A program made the position numbers and the translations under genes. From Mycolicibacterium septicum DSM 44393 (lineage in GTDB: Bacteria > Actinomycetota > Actinomycetes > Mycobacteriales > Mycobacteriaceae), in assembly GCF_000455325.1 (NCBI RefSeq), contig NZ_HG322954.1, positions 98,137 through 162,136 of the forward strand: a stretch of 64,000 bases of DNA, read 5' to 3'. Below the pieces are notes generated by a model. It was not told the DNA's origin. It saw only the letters and a list, made by a program, of their open reading frames with translations, and did no database searches. Positions 23,827-32,271 of the stretch are shown piece after piece. Within the stretch, counting starts at the first letter, position 1. Each line of letters begins with the position of its first letter.

Positions 23827-25395
23827 TCAGGTTGGGAGTGTGATCGCCAGGACCGGGTCATTCGGTCTGATCGAAAGGCGCGGCGGCGTCACCGCAACCA
23901 ATTTCGCCAAGGCGCTGTCCCGGTCGTACGGGATCACGCGCTGTCCCAAGTTGATGCCGGCGTCAAAGACTAGGTTGGCGATTTGCTCGGTGAGCCTCTG
24001 ATGACCAGCGTCACCGCCCTGCGGCCCGCACGACGGATACCCCGTGCCGTCGACGGGCCACGGCCACGGCGTTCCGGTCGAGTCGCGAAAGAAGGCCTGG
24101 CTTGGACCGTCGAAGGCGACCTCACTGAGCTGCCCAGTGGCTGGCACGGACTGAGCCGCTGACGCGTAGACGGTGTCGGCGGTCTTGACGACCCAGCAGT
24201 GCGGGTTGAGCGGATCCCGGTGCATCGTGCACTCGTTCGCGTCGAGAGCGTTGATTACCCGGACGATCCAGAAACCGAGTTCGTCTGCGTCGACGGCGTC
24301 CTCAAGGCGAGCTATCCACTCCACCGCCAAAGGGTTATCTGTGGACCGCGCTATCGACGTGCTGCCCCGTATCGGATTGCGATCTTCCAGGGCCTTCAGC
24401 AGCAGCTCTCGACACGCTTTCGCGACCGATTCGTCGTTGCACGGCTGATGGAGCAACAGCGCTGCCTCACTGAAAGTGAGGGCACTGTCGGGCGGGGGCG
24501 CTGGCTCTGGCGCTGCCACGGCCGCCTGGCGTAGCCCTTGGCGCGCGACGAACCCATCGTGGCCAGCATTGCGGTCGAACTGTGCGTCATGCCGCAGCTT
24601 GTGATCGAGGTATGTCACTGCTCGACCGATCACCGCCGCGACATACTCCGGGGTGTTCGGGGTTTGCAAACCGTAAAGCCGGTCGGGCGCGGTGTTTCCT
24701 GGCCATGCTCGTAGCTGTTGCACTGGCGTGCCCGGTTCCCAGGCGGCGATCGCGTTGAAGTCGCGCAAGTACTTCGACCACCAAGGCAGGTCGACCCGAA
24801 GCAGTCCCACGATGTCGAACCATGCGTAGTCGTTGAACACCAACGGATCTGCTGCGCCGGCCCTCGGCGGCTCGACCACCACGACCCTGGGCTGCTGTTG
24901 GCCATCGGGCGCCCGTTGTCCAAGTTCGTCGGGAAAGCACACGGCGGTTGCCCAAGGTAACTCGTCGAGGAGCGCCGCCGCGTGGACGGGAAGGTCGCTG
25001 TCGTTGGCAGCCGCACCGCTGTAGGCGACCGCGATCGGGCCACGACCGTCGGTCGGCTGCCATGCGTGAACCGCGAACGATCCGCGGATCTCGCCGAAAA
25101 GGAACCGTGCCGGGCCCAGAGCCGAGGTGAACGGGTACAGCCGCTCCACCTTGTCGATCAGCTCTGGTCGGTGCACCAAGATGAAGTCATAAACCTGGCC
25201 GAGTGACCAGAGCTCACAACCGAGGATCTCGTCGTGAAAAGGCGGTGACAGGCCCGGCGCTGACGCCCCGATATCAAGCAGGGGGTCCACTCCCAGGGTT
25301 TCGGCGACAGCGCCGACGCGCAGTCGAGGGACCGACCAGCGGTGGCCCGATACGCTGTCCCAGTCGCTGTACGAGTCATTCTCGCTGGTGCTCAA
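23827..25395 (-). CDS. Unrecognised 522-residue protein
   Basis: A long soluble-looking protein with good codon bias, convergent with the kinase gene. Segments such as WSKYLRDFNAIAAWEPGTP and EYVAAVIGRAVTYLDHKLR are conserved-looking but match no family I know. No transmembrane or signal segment. The C-terminal part includes NPHCWVVKTADTVYASA and an acidic helix. It lies next to a membrane protein gene (25412-25906, same strand, 16-base gap), so the two may form an operon. Confidence 0.6.
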   Translation of the reverse strand: MSTSENDSYSDWDSVSGHRWSVPRLRVGAVAETLGVDPLLDIGASAPGLSPPFHDEILGCELWSLGQVYDFILVHRPELIDKVERLYPFTSALGPARFLFGEIRGSFAVHAWQPTDGRGPIAVAYSGAAANDSDLPVHAAALLDELPWATAVCFPDELGQRAPDGQQQPRVVVVEPPRAGAADPLVFNDYAWFDIVGLLRVDLPWWSKYLRDFNAIAAWEPGTPVQQLRAWPGNTAPDRLYGLQTPNTPEYVAAVIGRAVTYLDHKLRHDAQFDRNAGHDGFVARQGLRQAAVAAPEPAPPPDSALTFSEAALLLHQPCNDESVAKACRELLLKALEDRNPIRGSTSIARSTDNPLAVEWIARLEDAVDADELGFWIVRVINALDANECTMHRDPLNPHCWVVKTADTVYASAAQSVPATGQLSEVAFDGPSQAFFRDSTGTPWPWPVDGTGYPSCGPQGGDAGHQRLTEQIANLVFDAGINLGQRVIPYDRDSALAKLVAVTPPRLSIRPNDPVLAITLPT

Positions 25396-25411
25396 GACAA
25401 TTGGCCTCTAT

Positions 25412-25906
25412 CTATTCCGGAATGCGCTCAATGGCAGGACCGTTACGCGTCGTTTCGCGATCGAAAATCCATTGCCGCCGGCCGAGCCGCAGTGCCCGCA
25501 GGCCCATCACAGCCCAAAACGCTGTGGACAAAACCGCCACCAGCCGAGCTTGCCACCCGTCAGCGGCGCTCACCGTGGAAAAGGAGCCGATTGCCAGCAC
25601 AACTGCGATCAGCCCTGCGAAGATCTGTCCCGCCGCCGTGTCCCTGAGTAGTGCACCGACCCGGCGGGCTCCAACCAACCCGTGCTCGAAGATGTACCCA
25701 GCGATCAAGGCCACGGCGATCAGTTCGCACACTACAAACGCGTTGATTCCCACATCCAAGGTGCTCACCGACGAAGTGGAGGCTTGCAACACAGCGACCA
25801 GCTTCGTTGTCGCCACCACAAATAGAACCAAGGTTGCCAACCCCCCGAAGGCAGCCAACCCACGAATCAGCAGCTCACACCGCCGTTCGTCGTCGAAGAT
25901 CTTCAT
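25412..25906 (-). CDS. Four-helix membrane protein
   Basis: 164 residues from ATG 25906 with GGGAG upstream. Hydrophobic segments fall at about residues 16-38, 53-75, 90-110 and 118-137, then a basic tail. An acidic-basic N-terminus (KIFDDERRCELLIRG) suggests the N-terminus is inside. Same strand and close to the 522-residue protein. No family recognised. Confidence 0.55.
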   Translation of the reverse strand: MKIFDDERRCELLIRGLAAFGGLATLVLFVVATTKLVAVLQASTSSVSTLDVGINAFVVCELIAVALIAGYIFEHGLVGARRVGALLRDTAAGQIFAGLIAVVLAIGSFSTVSAADGWQARLVAVLSTAFWAVMGLRALRLGRRQWIFDRETTRNGPAIERIPE

Positions 25907-26150
25907 GGTCTGATTCTCCCTCGCAGGTACGACATATCGCCGCTCACAGGAACGGTCCCAGCCCAACACCACCGCCGAATGTCACTCGCGCCACACCCCT
26001 TTGCTCGGCATCGGTAAGCCTGACCGTAGCGCCGCCACAGCGCATGCGCACACCACAGGCGCCTTTGAATTTTCAGCACACGCTGAACGATGGCCTCGGA
26101 ATTCAGCGCGGCACCGCCTTGCCATTTCAATGCACGCGAGGTGGGTTCGT

Positions 26151-26504
26151 CTAAGCGGTGGTCTCGACGCGATCGGCGTCGACCAAAAAAGCCCTATCCG
26201 TTGCTCTATTGGTCACGCGCAGGCCACCATTGGCGGCCACCACGATGTCCCAGTCCGGAGTGTTGTAAACCCCTTCTTCCAGTCGGACCACGGGCAGATG
26301 TCCGAGGTTGCCCCAGATCCACGTCAAGCTGCCGTCCCCGTCGGCTCGTACGCCAGTCGCCCTGCATCCACCCTCGGTGGGGGCGCAAGTGAAATCTGCT
26401 TCGCAGCCCACGAATTCGCGGGTAACCATCGCTCTGAAGATGCTTGCAGTCGAGATGTACACCTGCCCATGCGAGTCAGGGCTGAGAAACTTGGATGCGT
26501 TCAT
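26151..26504 (-). CDS. Hypothetical small protein
   Basis: 117 residues from an ATG preceded by GGGGGAAT. Mixed strand and helix, with three cysteines (VGCEADFTC, GGC) and a repeated GNLGHLPVVRLEEG-type beta pattern, perhaps a small beta-barrel. No signal peptide. No family recognised. Confidence 0.5.
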   Translation of the reverse strand: MNASKFLSPDSHGQVYISTASIFRAMVTREFVGCEADFTCAPTEGGCRATGVRADGDGSLTWIWGNLGHLPVVRLEEGVYNTPDWDIVVAANGGLRVTNRATDRAFLVDADRVETTA

Positions 26505-26561
26505 TTCTTTGGATTCCCCCCTCCATCACCAGGATATTTGTCACATGACGATTTGTGGCGT

Positions 26562-26837
26562 CTACGGCCGATAGATGTTCGCGCGGTGGTCGATTCGATG
26601 GACCCAGATGGTGTTGCTCTCATCGTCGATGCGATAGAGCACTCGGTAGGGGCCCCGCCGAGCGCTGTGCTGGCCGGTCAGTTCTCGGCCCAGCGGCTTG
26701 CCGACGCGGCGTGGTTCGCGCGCCAGGTCGCCGAAGGCGAATTCGATGACGGCACCGAGGATGCGTGGTGGCAGTTTGTCGAGGTCGCGCCGCGCCGTTG
26801 CGGTGAACCGTGTCGTGTAGTTGTCCGAGTCGGGCAC
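26562..26837 (-). CDS. RelE/ParE-superfamily toxin
   Basis: 91 residues from GTG 26837, next to the antitoxin stop. The sequence YTTRFTATARRDLDKLPPRI, then KPLGRELTGQHSARRGPYRVLYRID and a VHRIDHRANIY end is the standard RelE fold with basic C-terminal catalytic residues (Arg in RVLYR, His/Arg in the tail). RelE toxins cut mRNA on ribosomes; the paired antitoxin restrains them. A longer frame upstream overlaps the antitoxin and is unlikely. Confidence 0.85.
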   Translation of the reverse strand: MPDSDNYTTRFTATARRDLDKLPPRILGAVIEFAFGDLAREPRRVGKPLGRELTGQHSARRGPYRVLYRIDDESNTIWVHRIDHRANIYRP

Positions 26838-26838
26838 G

Positions 26839-27120
26839 TCAGGGGGTCCGCCGCGGGATTTGGTATGCGGCTCGAATTTCGTCTTCGCCGAACGTGCGAC
26901 CTTCGGCGATGTCGGCTTCGGATTCACTAACGGAGGCGACGGTGCCTGGCTGCGAGAGCCAGTGCAAAGTCTCTTGAAGCGACTCCCATTCGTCGACGCC
27001 GATGAGCACCGCCGCGGGTGCTCCGTTCTTGGTGATGGTGATCTGGTCGTGCGTTTGGGACACCGCGTCGACGTACTCGTTGATCTTGTCTTTCAGGCGT
27101 GAGATCGGCATGATTCTCAT
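26839..27120 (-). CDS. Phd/RelB-type antitoxin
   Basis: 93 residues. The N-terminus MPISRLKDKINEYVDAVSQTHDQITITKNGAPAAVLI is the Phd/YefM-type DNA-binding fold; the acidic C-terminal part (VSESEADIAEGRTF) would bind the toxin. Either ATG 27120 or 27111 may start it. It overlaps the toxin region and is preceded by direct repeats that may be its operators. Confidence 0.85.
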   Translation of the reverse strand: MRIMPISRLKDKINEYVDAVSQTHDQITITKNGAPAAVLIGVDEWESLQETLHWLSQPGTVASVSESEADIAEGRTFGEDEIRAAYQIPRRTP

Positions 27121-27130
27121 GACCCGACTA

Positions 27131-27161
27131 TAGGCCTGTATTTCACCCTTGGCTAGGCCTG
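27131..27161. promoter_or_regulatory. TAGGCCTG direct repeats before antitoxin
   Basis: TAGGCCTG occurs at 27131-27138 and 27154-27161, 23 bases apart start to start, about two helical turns. They lie just upstream of the antitoxin start, the expected place for autoregulation by the antitoxin-toxin complex. Confidence 0.4.
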
Positions 27162-27409
27162 AATAAAGGCCGATAATTTATCTTATGTCAGGTTAAAGTC
27201 TCCGTTTTCATCAGATGAATCATTTCCGGCCCGATCGCCCCGATTGGCATGGGCGCCGTCATTCCGGGGATTCCAGGCGAAAGTCGTTGGCCCACTGAAG
27301 TTGTGGGTCAACACGACGGGCCTGCTACGCCGGTAGTTGCGCGGGGTCGCCTCGACGCGCTGATAAAAGCCTCCTGGAAGCGATGGCTCTACCTGCACCG
27401 ATGTGGTAA
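27162..27409. other. Intergenic, no gene seen
   Basis: About 250 bases with no convincing frame. It opens with AAGGCCGATAATT (27166-27178), a short sequence that recurs near 38444 just before the truncated second recombinase copy, so it may mark an element end or shared leader. Confidence 0.3.
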
Positions 27410-27439
27410 TGATTCATTAGATGATTCAATGATGCATCA
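27410..27439. repeat. A/T-rich imperfect palindrome before recombinase
   Basis: TGATTCATT (27410-27418) and AATGATGCATCA (27428-27439) form an imperfect palindrome 24 bases before the TTG start. The same palindrome, in a more perfect form, precedes the second recombinase copy at 38500-38526. It may be the operator or a recombinase-binding site. Confidence 0.45.
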
Positions 27440-27462
27440 GATGAGACAGCCTGGAGGCCGGT

Positions 27463-28566
27463 TTGCCTGTCGATAAGAGCGGTCGCGTGTACCTCGTCGG
27501 CTCGGTCCCCCTGCTGCATCCCGAGGTCCAAACCGTCGACGAGATGCTGGATGGGTGGCGCAACCAGCAACTATGTCGAAACCTCGATCACGACACGATC
27601 GCCGGTCGGATCGCACTCGTCCGCCGCTTCATCGCCGACACCAACGAGTTCCCTTGGTCGTGGACGCCGGCCATCGTCGAGGAGTTTTTCGGTGACCTCC
27701 GCAGCATCAAGGCTGTCAAGCAGTCCACCGTGCGGGGCTACCAGAACGGGCTGCGGTTGTTCTGCTCCTATATTGCCGATCCTGACTATGGCTGGGACCG
27801 GGTGTGCGAACAGCGCTTTGGTACGCACCCCGCGCAGGTGTTCTTTGCCTGGAACACCGCAACGCACGTCCAGGACAATGAGCAGTCCCCCGAGAAGCGG
27901 CCGTTCACCAAGCAGGAGCTGCAGATTTTCTTCGACCACGCCGATGATCAGGTCACGCTGATCGCCAACTCGAACAGGAAGGGGTGGCTGCCGGCCTACC
28001 GGGATTCGGTGATGTTCAAGGTCGCCTACTCCTATGGGCTGCGCTTCAACGAGCTGCGCCACCTGCAGACTGTCGACTTCTCCCGCAATCCCCATGCCGC
28101 GGAGTTCGGCCGTTACGGCGCGGTCCTGGTCCGCTACGGCAAGGCCAAGAAGGGTTCGCCGCCCAAGCGTCGCACCGTGCTGACAGTCTTCGATTGGACG
28201 CCGGAGATCATCGCCGACTGGCTGGCTCACGGCCAGCCCTACATCGACGACAGCATCGATCTGTTCCCTAGTGAGCGGGGCTCACTGGTCGCCGAGAACA
28301 CCCTGCTGCGCCGGTTTCGGCGCTACTGCAAAGATCTCGGCCTGGCCGAGGGCCTGGATCTGCATTCGTTTCGCCGCTCCTACATCACCCACCTCATCGA
28401 GGACGGCTGGGACGCCAAGTTCGTCCAGGACCAGGCCGGCCACGAATTCGCCAGCACCACATCGCTGTACACCAGTGTTGGCAGCGACTTTCGGACCCGC
28501 ACCCTGCGCCGCGTGCTCGACCAGACCATCAAGGATGCGCTCTCGCTGGGAGAGGAAACCTCATGA
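27463..28566 (+). CDS. Tyrosine recombinase/integrase of trio
   Basis: 367 residues from TTG 27463, with TGGAGG five bases upstream; the truncated copy at 38.5 kb has the same TTG start, which supports it. N-terminal core-binding helices are followed by the catalytic domain: YGLRFNELRHL (Arg), HSFRRSYITHLIE (HxxR), HEFASTTSLYTSV (His and Tyr). These residues cut and rejoin DNA. It overlaps the next gene by 4 bases (ATGA). Confidence 0.88.
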   Translation: MPVDKSGRVYLVGSVPLLHPEVQTVDEMLDGWRNQQLCRNLDHDTIAGRIALVRRFIADTNEFPWSWTPAIVEEFFGDLRSIKAVKQSTVRGYQNGLRLFCSYIADPDYGWDRVCEQRFGTHPAQVFFAWNTATHVQDNEQSPEKRPFTKQELQIFFDHADDQVTLIANSNRKGWLPAYRDSVMFKVAYSYGLRFNELRHLQTVDFSRNPHAAEFGRYGAVLVRYGKAKKGSPPKRRTVLTVFDWTPEIIADWLAHGQPYIDDSIDLFPSERGSLVAENTLLRRFRRYCKDLGLAEGLDLHSFRRSYITHLIEDGWDAKFVQDQAGHEFASTTSLYTSVGSDFRTRTLRRVLDQTIKDALSLGEETS

Positions 28567-28910
28567 AACGCGAAGTCGACTACAGCTGGCGACTGGCCGA
28601 GCTCATGGCCGCTCATGGCATGCACAACAGCACCGACCTGATCCCCCGGCTCGCCGAGCGTGGGATACAGCTGTCCCGGCCCCAGGTGTACCGCGTCGTT
28701 CATCAACGGCCCGAACGTGTCTCACTGCAGCTGATGGCGGCGTTGTGCGACATCCTGGGCTGCGGCGTCGAAGACCTGGTCACAGTAACCGCCACCGACG
28801 TCCGCCGCCGCAAGACCGCCTCGGGCACGACCCCGCCCGCGCCGAACGTCGTCGAACTCAACAAATCGGTCCGACCACGGCGCGCCCGAGTCATCACCGA
28901 TGACCATTGA
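28563..28910 (+). CDS. Small HTH protein of recombinase trio
   Basis: 115 residues. A Cro/C1-like HTH covers most of it: MKREVDYSWRLAELMAAHG, LAERGIQLSRPQVYRVV, LQLMAALCDILGCGVEDLV. A basic tail follows. It starts by ATGA overlap and its end overlaps the third gene by 11 bases. Probably an accessory DNA-binding subunit or regulator of recombination. Confidence 0.75.
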   Translation: MKREVDYSWRLAELMAAHGMHNSTDLIPRLAERGIQLSRPQVYRVVHQRPERVSLQLMAALCDILGCGVEDLVTVTATDVRRRKTASGTTPPAPNVVELNKSVRPRRARVITDDH

Positions 28911-30783
28911 CCCAAAGCCCCGCTCGACACGACGTGGAAGGCCACCGGTCACTGATGGTGACCAAGAGTGCAGCAGGTGCCACCGCATGGCCAACAAACT
29001 GCGGGTGTATTGGCCCGGTGATCAGCTCTGCCACAGCTGCTTCTACGCCGCGATGCGCACGCATGGCATCTGCCCGCTCTGCGGCCACGATGGCGTCCTA
29101 CCAGGACGCGCGAACCACACCGACCCACGGCCGGTCTGCCTGACCTGCTCCGGCATCCCCGGCAACTTCACCTGCCGGACCTGCAAACAGGAAGGCGAGA
29201 TCTACCGCAACGGCGTTTGCGCCCGATGCGCACTGCGCGATGACCTCTGCCGGATCCTGTTGCACCACCCGGCAGACTCTGCCGCGATGGAGACCCTCAT
29301 CGAAGTACTGTGCGGCGTGGACCGGCCCGAGAGCATCCTGACCTGGAAACGCAGCCAGAAGGTCCTGGAAATGCTCGGCGGGATCACCTCCGGCGCAATA
29401 CCACTCACCCACGACGGCCTCACTGCAGCGGGCCGCGGCAAACACATCGGCCACCTACGATCGATCCTGGAGCACCATGGACTGCTCCCACCACGAGACG
29501 AACACCTGGCACGCTTCGAAGAATGGTTGAGCGCCAAACTGGGCGCCGTCGCTTCACCGGCAGTCCGCGCACCGATTGAGCAGTTCGCCACCTGGCACCA
29601 CCTACGTCGGTTACGCAGTGAGTCCCAGCCCGGCCAATCATCCGACGGACCGAAGCGATCCGCGAAACAAGAGATCACCGAGACCATCAAATTCCTCACC
29701 TGGCTCGAGAACACCCATGGCCGCACCGCCGTGGACTGCACACAGCACGACGTCGACGAATATCTCGCATCGGGACCCACCACCCGCCACTTGATCAGAA
29801 CATTCTTCGTCTGGGCCAAGAGCAGCAGGATCAATACCGGAGTGCAGATCGGATTCCGGCAGGCCAGAACAACCCCGACAATCACCCAAGAACAGCGACT
29901 GGCCTGGCTCAAGGAACTGCTCACCGGCAACGCCGAAAGCCTTCCCTATCGCGTGGCCGGCGTCCTCGTGCTGCTCTACGCACAACCACTCACCAAAATC
30001 GCTGCCCTGCAGAGCACCGTTATCTCCCAAGCCGACGGGCAAACGCTCATCGCGCTGGGCAAACAGCCCATCCCGGTGCCCGAACCGTTCGCCTCACAGC
30101 TCAACTACCACCTTCGCCATCGACCCAATCTGCGCACCACCGGCGGAGCCGTCGGCACCCCCTGGATGTTCCCCAGCAGCAGACCGGGCTGGCACCTGGA
30201 CCCACAAACGATCATGCACCGGCTTCGATGGGTGGGCATCAACACGCTGGGCTCACGCAACACCGCGTTGAAGGAACTCGTCGCCCAGGTCCCCGCTCCC
30301 CTGGTCGCCGAGATGCTCGGATACAGCGACCAAGTCACCCAAAAACATGCTGCGGACGCCGGCAACACCTGGGCCGCCTACGCATCCACCGCACCCGAAC
30401 GGAGCAGCGTGATTCCTCCGCGACAGCAGCCGCAGCCTGTTCCTCACTTTGCGCACGCTGACAACGGTGACCAACTGACCTTAGACCTCACCGATGACGA
30501 CATCGACGATGGTGCTCCCCCAGCCAGTCCCGTTCAGGCTCTCCTCGATGCCCTTGATGGCGCAGCGGACACCGTCACGCAAGCACGGGCCGCTGTCACC
30601 GCAGCCGAAGAGGAACTCGCACAGGCTGTGCTACACGCCTATCGCTCCGGGTTCACTTGGACGAGAATTGCTGCGAGACTGGGTATCTCGCCGCAGGCTG
30701 CACACCAACGGTGGGCGGCACGGGCCCGCAACCCGGCCGAGCACGACAGGCCGGGCAACGCTCACGACACGCAGGATCCGTAA
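28900..30783 (+). CDS. Zinc-finger recombinase-like protein of trio
   Basis: 627 residues. The first 110 hold four zinc-binding pairs (CSRC, CHSC, CPLC, CLTC, CRTC, CARC). The middle and C-terminal part look like a degenerate tyrosine-recombinase fold (LTWLENTHGRTAVDCTQHDVDEYL, VAGVLVLLYAQPLTKIAAL, LVAEMLGYSDQVTQKHAADAGNTWAAYAS) lacking a clear catalytic set. A coiled helix and a sigma-like HTH (FTWTRIAARLGISPQAAHQRW) end it. Expected partner of the upstream recombinase. Confidence 0.7.
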   Translation: MTIDPKPRSTRRGRPPVTDGDQECSRCHRMANKLRVYWPGDQLCHSCFYAAMRTHGICPLCGHDGVLPGRANHTDPRPVCLTCSGIPGNFTCRTCKQEGEIYRNGVCARCALRDDLCRILLHHPADSAAMETLIEVLCGVDRPESILTWKRSQKVLEMLGGITSGAIPLTHDGLTAAGRGKHIGHLRSILEHHGLLPPRDEHLARFEEWLSAKLGAVASPAVRAPIEQFATWHHLRRLRSESQPGQSSDGPKRSAKQEITETIKFLTWLENTHGRTAVDCTQHDVDEYLASGPTTRHLIRTFFVWAKSSRINTGVQIGFRQARTTPTITQEQRLAWLKELLTGNAESLPYRVAGVLVLLYAQPLTKIAALQSTVISQADGQTLIALGKQPIPVPEPFASQLNYHLRHRPNLRTTGGAVGTPWMFPSSRPGWHLDPQTIMHRLRWVGINTLGSRNTALKELVAQVPAPLVAEMLGYSDQVTQKHAADAGNTWAAYASTAPERSSVIPPRQQPQPVPHFAHADNGDQLTLDLTDDDIDDGAPPASPVQALLDALDGAADTVTQARAAVTAAEEELAQAVLHAYRSGFTWTRIAARLGISPQAAHQRWAARARNPAEHDRPGNAHDTQDP

Positions 30784-30846
30784 CGAACTTGGCCCTCACG
30801 CAGGACCGCGGTGATCGCACTACATGTGGCCGCTCGGCGGGATCAT

Positions 30847-31215
30847 CTACTGGCAGCAATTCGGGTCGAGCACCACACACAGTGCTTGCAGGGCTTCGGG
30901 TTTCACCCGGTGAAAGACGTTCATGCCACGCCGATCGGAGATCACCAGGCCAGCCTTGCGGAGCTGCCCGAGGTGATGGCTGACCGTGGATTCGGCCAGG
31001 TCGAGTACCGCGGCCAGCTCCCCGCTAGTCTCCTCCCCAGGGCGCGAACTGAACAGCAGCGACATGATCTTCACGCGCATCGGATCAGCCAGGGCCTTCA
31101 GGCGCATCGCCACCTCCAGGGCGTCGGCGTCGCTGAGCGGTCCGGCGGCCACCGGGGCGCAGCACACCGGGGCGGACATGTCGATCACGGGCAGCGCTTT
31201 GGGCATGACATCCAT
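30847..31215 (-). CDS. arsR: ArsR-family metalloid repressor 1
   Basis: 122 residues. Winged helix: LKALADPMRVKIMSLL, LAAVLDLAESTVSHHLGQLRKAGLV, RRGMNVFHRV. Vicinal cysteines at both ends (C18-C19 near the start, C120-C121 at the end) replace the usual helix-3 CVC motif, so As(III) or Sb(III) would be bound by terminal thiols. Divergent from arsI with a palindromic operator between them. It probably represses arsI. Confidence 0.85.
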   Translation of the reverse strand: MDVMPKALPVIDMSAPVCCAPVAAGPLSDADALEVAMRLKALADPMRVKIMSLLFSSRPGEETSGELAAVLDLAESTVSHHLGQLRKAGLVISDRRGMNVFHRVKPEALQALCVVLDPNCCQ

Positions 31216-31228
31216 CCTGCCACAATTC

Positions 31229-31286
31229 TTGACATATATCGAAAAGGTGGCATGCTGAGCACTGACGCGTCAGTTCGATATATGTC
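31229..31286. promoter_or_regulatory. ars divergent promoter with ArsR operators
   Basis: GACATATATCGAA (31231-31243) and TTCGATATATGTC (31274-31286) are exact reverse complements, 30 bases apart. Inside lies the perfect 14-bp palindrome ACTGACGCGTCAGT (31261-31274). A TTGACA box starts at 31229. This fits two ArsR dimers covering a divergent arsR/arsI promoter. Confidence 0.55.
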
Positions 31287-31309
31287 TCATCAGTGGTTGG
31301 AGGCCCATC

Positions 31310-31798
31310 ATGTCCCGTGTTCAGTTAGCGCTCAACGTCGATGATCTCGACGAGGCGATCACGTTCTACACCAAACTCTTTGGCGTTTCCCCCGCCAAGG
31401 TCAAGCCCGGTTACGCCAACTTCGCGGTCACCGAGCCGCCGCTGAAGCTGGTGCTGCTCGAAAACCCAGGCAAGGGCGGCACCATCAACCACCTCGGGGT
31501 CGAGGTCGAATCCAGCGAGACGGTGCACGCCGAGATCGCCCGCCTGACCGGCGAAGGGCTGTTCACCGATGAGGAGATCGGCACGACCTGTTGTTTTGCC
31601 ACCCAGGACAAGGTCTGGGTGACCGGCCCGGCCGGAGAGAAATGGGAGGTCTACACGGTGCTGGCCGACTCCGAGACATTCGGCACCAATCCCCAGCTTC
31701 TCGCCGAGGGTGAGGCTGCCGAGGGTGGAGTCTGCTGCGGCGGAACTGCCGCCGCCGACGCGGAGCCCCAAGCGGCGAAGACGTCGGCCTGCTGCTGA
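31310..31798 (+). CDS. arsI: ArsI/CadI-type glyoxalase-fold protein
   Basis: 162 residues of the vicinal-oxygen-chelate fold: VQLALNVDDLDEAITFYTKLF, INHLGVEVE, TTCCFATQDKVWVTGPAGEKWEVYTV. Q5, H61 and E113 fit the iron ligands and C94-C95 the organoarsenical-binding cysteine pair of ArsI, which splits C-As bonds of methylarsenite. The tail has further CC pairs. CadI of M. tuberculosis, a cadmium-induced relative, has the same layout, so substrate is not certain. Confidence 0.8.
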   Translation: MSRVQLALNVDDLDEAITFYTKLFGVSPAKVKPGYANFAVTEPPLKLVLLENPGKGGTINHLGVEVESSETVHAEIARLTGEGLFTDEEIGTTCCFATQDKVWVTGPAGEKWEVYTVLADSETFGTNPQLLAEGEAAEGGVCCGGTAAADAEPQAAKTSACC

Positions 31799-31818
31799 GC
31801 GGGATCCGCGCCACGACA

Positions 31819-31854
31819 CCAGGGGCCCACCATCACACGATGGTGGGCCCCTGG
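31819..31854. terminator. Strong hairpin after arsI
   Basis: A perfect 16-bp G/C-rich stem (CCAGGGGCCCACCATC at 31819-31834 and its complement at 31839-31854) with a 4-base loop. No T-run follows, as is common in actinobacteria. It sits between arsI and the arsR2-acr3 operon promoter. Confidence 0.65.
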
Positions 31855-31881
31855 TCATTGGTGGCCTGGCTTGACGGCTAG

Positions 31882-31913
31882 TTCGATAAGTATCAATATT
31901 GATGTATGTCGAA
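31882..31913. promoter_or_regulatory. Palindromic operator over arsR2 start
   Basis: The perfect palindrome ATCAATATTGAT (31892-31903) is flanked by TTCGA (31882-31886) and TCGAA (31909-31913). ArsR/SmtB operators often have this core. The arsR2 ATG at 31906 lies inside it, so the transcript is probably leaderless and shut off by ArsR2 itself. The TTCGATA arm also resembles the arsI operator. Confidence 0.55.
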
Positions 31914-32271
31914 ATCATCTGATCCGGTCGACGACGCGTGCTGCCCACCCGGAGCACTACTGGGGGAACCCCTCTCGGCCGCAGAGGCCGCAGATATGGC
32001 AGTCAAACTCAAGGCCCTGGCCGATCCGGTTCGGCTGCAGTTGTTCTCGGCGATCGCCAGCCACGCCGGCGGCGAGGCCTGCGTCTGCGACATCTCGGCC
32101 GGGGTGGAGGTCTCCCAACCCACCGTGAGTCATCACCTCAAGGTGCTGCGCGACGCCGGCCTGCTCACCTCGCAGCGTCGGGCCTCGTGGGTGTATTACG
32201 CGGTGGTGCCCGACGCACTGGCCAGCCTGGCCGTGCTACTCGGCGCGACGTTGGCGGGGGTGCCGGCATGA
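31906..32271 (+). CDS. arsR: ArsR-family metalloid repressor 2
   Basis: 121 residues. Helix-3 holds EACVCDI (C59, C61), the classic ELCVCDL-type As(III) site, and a C12-C13 pair near the start may complete it. The DNA helix VSQPTVSHHLKVLRDAGLL is intact. It starts inside its own palindrome, without a leader, and its stop overlaps acr3 (ATGA), so the pair is co-regulated. Confidence 0.9.
   Translation: MSKSSDPVDDACCPPGALLGEPLSAAEAADMAVKLKALADPVRLQLFSAIASHAGGEACVCDISAGVEVSQPTVSHHLKVLRDAGLLTSQRRASWVYYAVVPDALASLAVLLGATLAGVPA

Larger units (their letters stand above)
27410..30783 (+). mobile_element. Tyrosine-recombinase trio module
   Basis: Three overlapping genes (recombinase, small HTH, zinc-finger recombinase-like) lie in one transcription unit beside an arsenic-resistance cluster. 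This layout resembles Tn554-like transposons and other recombinase trios that carry ars or cad cargo. True element ends were not identified; coordinates mark only the recombinase module and its upstream palindrome. Confidence 0.6.

Noticed and set aside
31819..31854. Hairpin after arsI as an attenuator or riboswitch
   Set aside because: A simple perfect stem with a 4-base loop at a gene end is better explained as a terminator.
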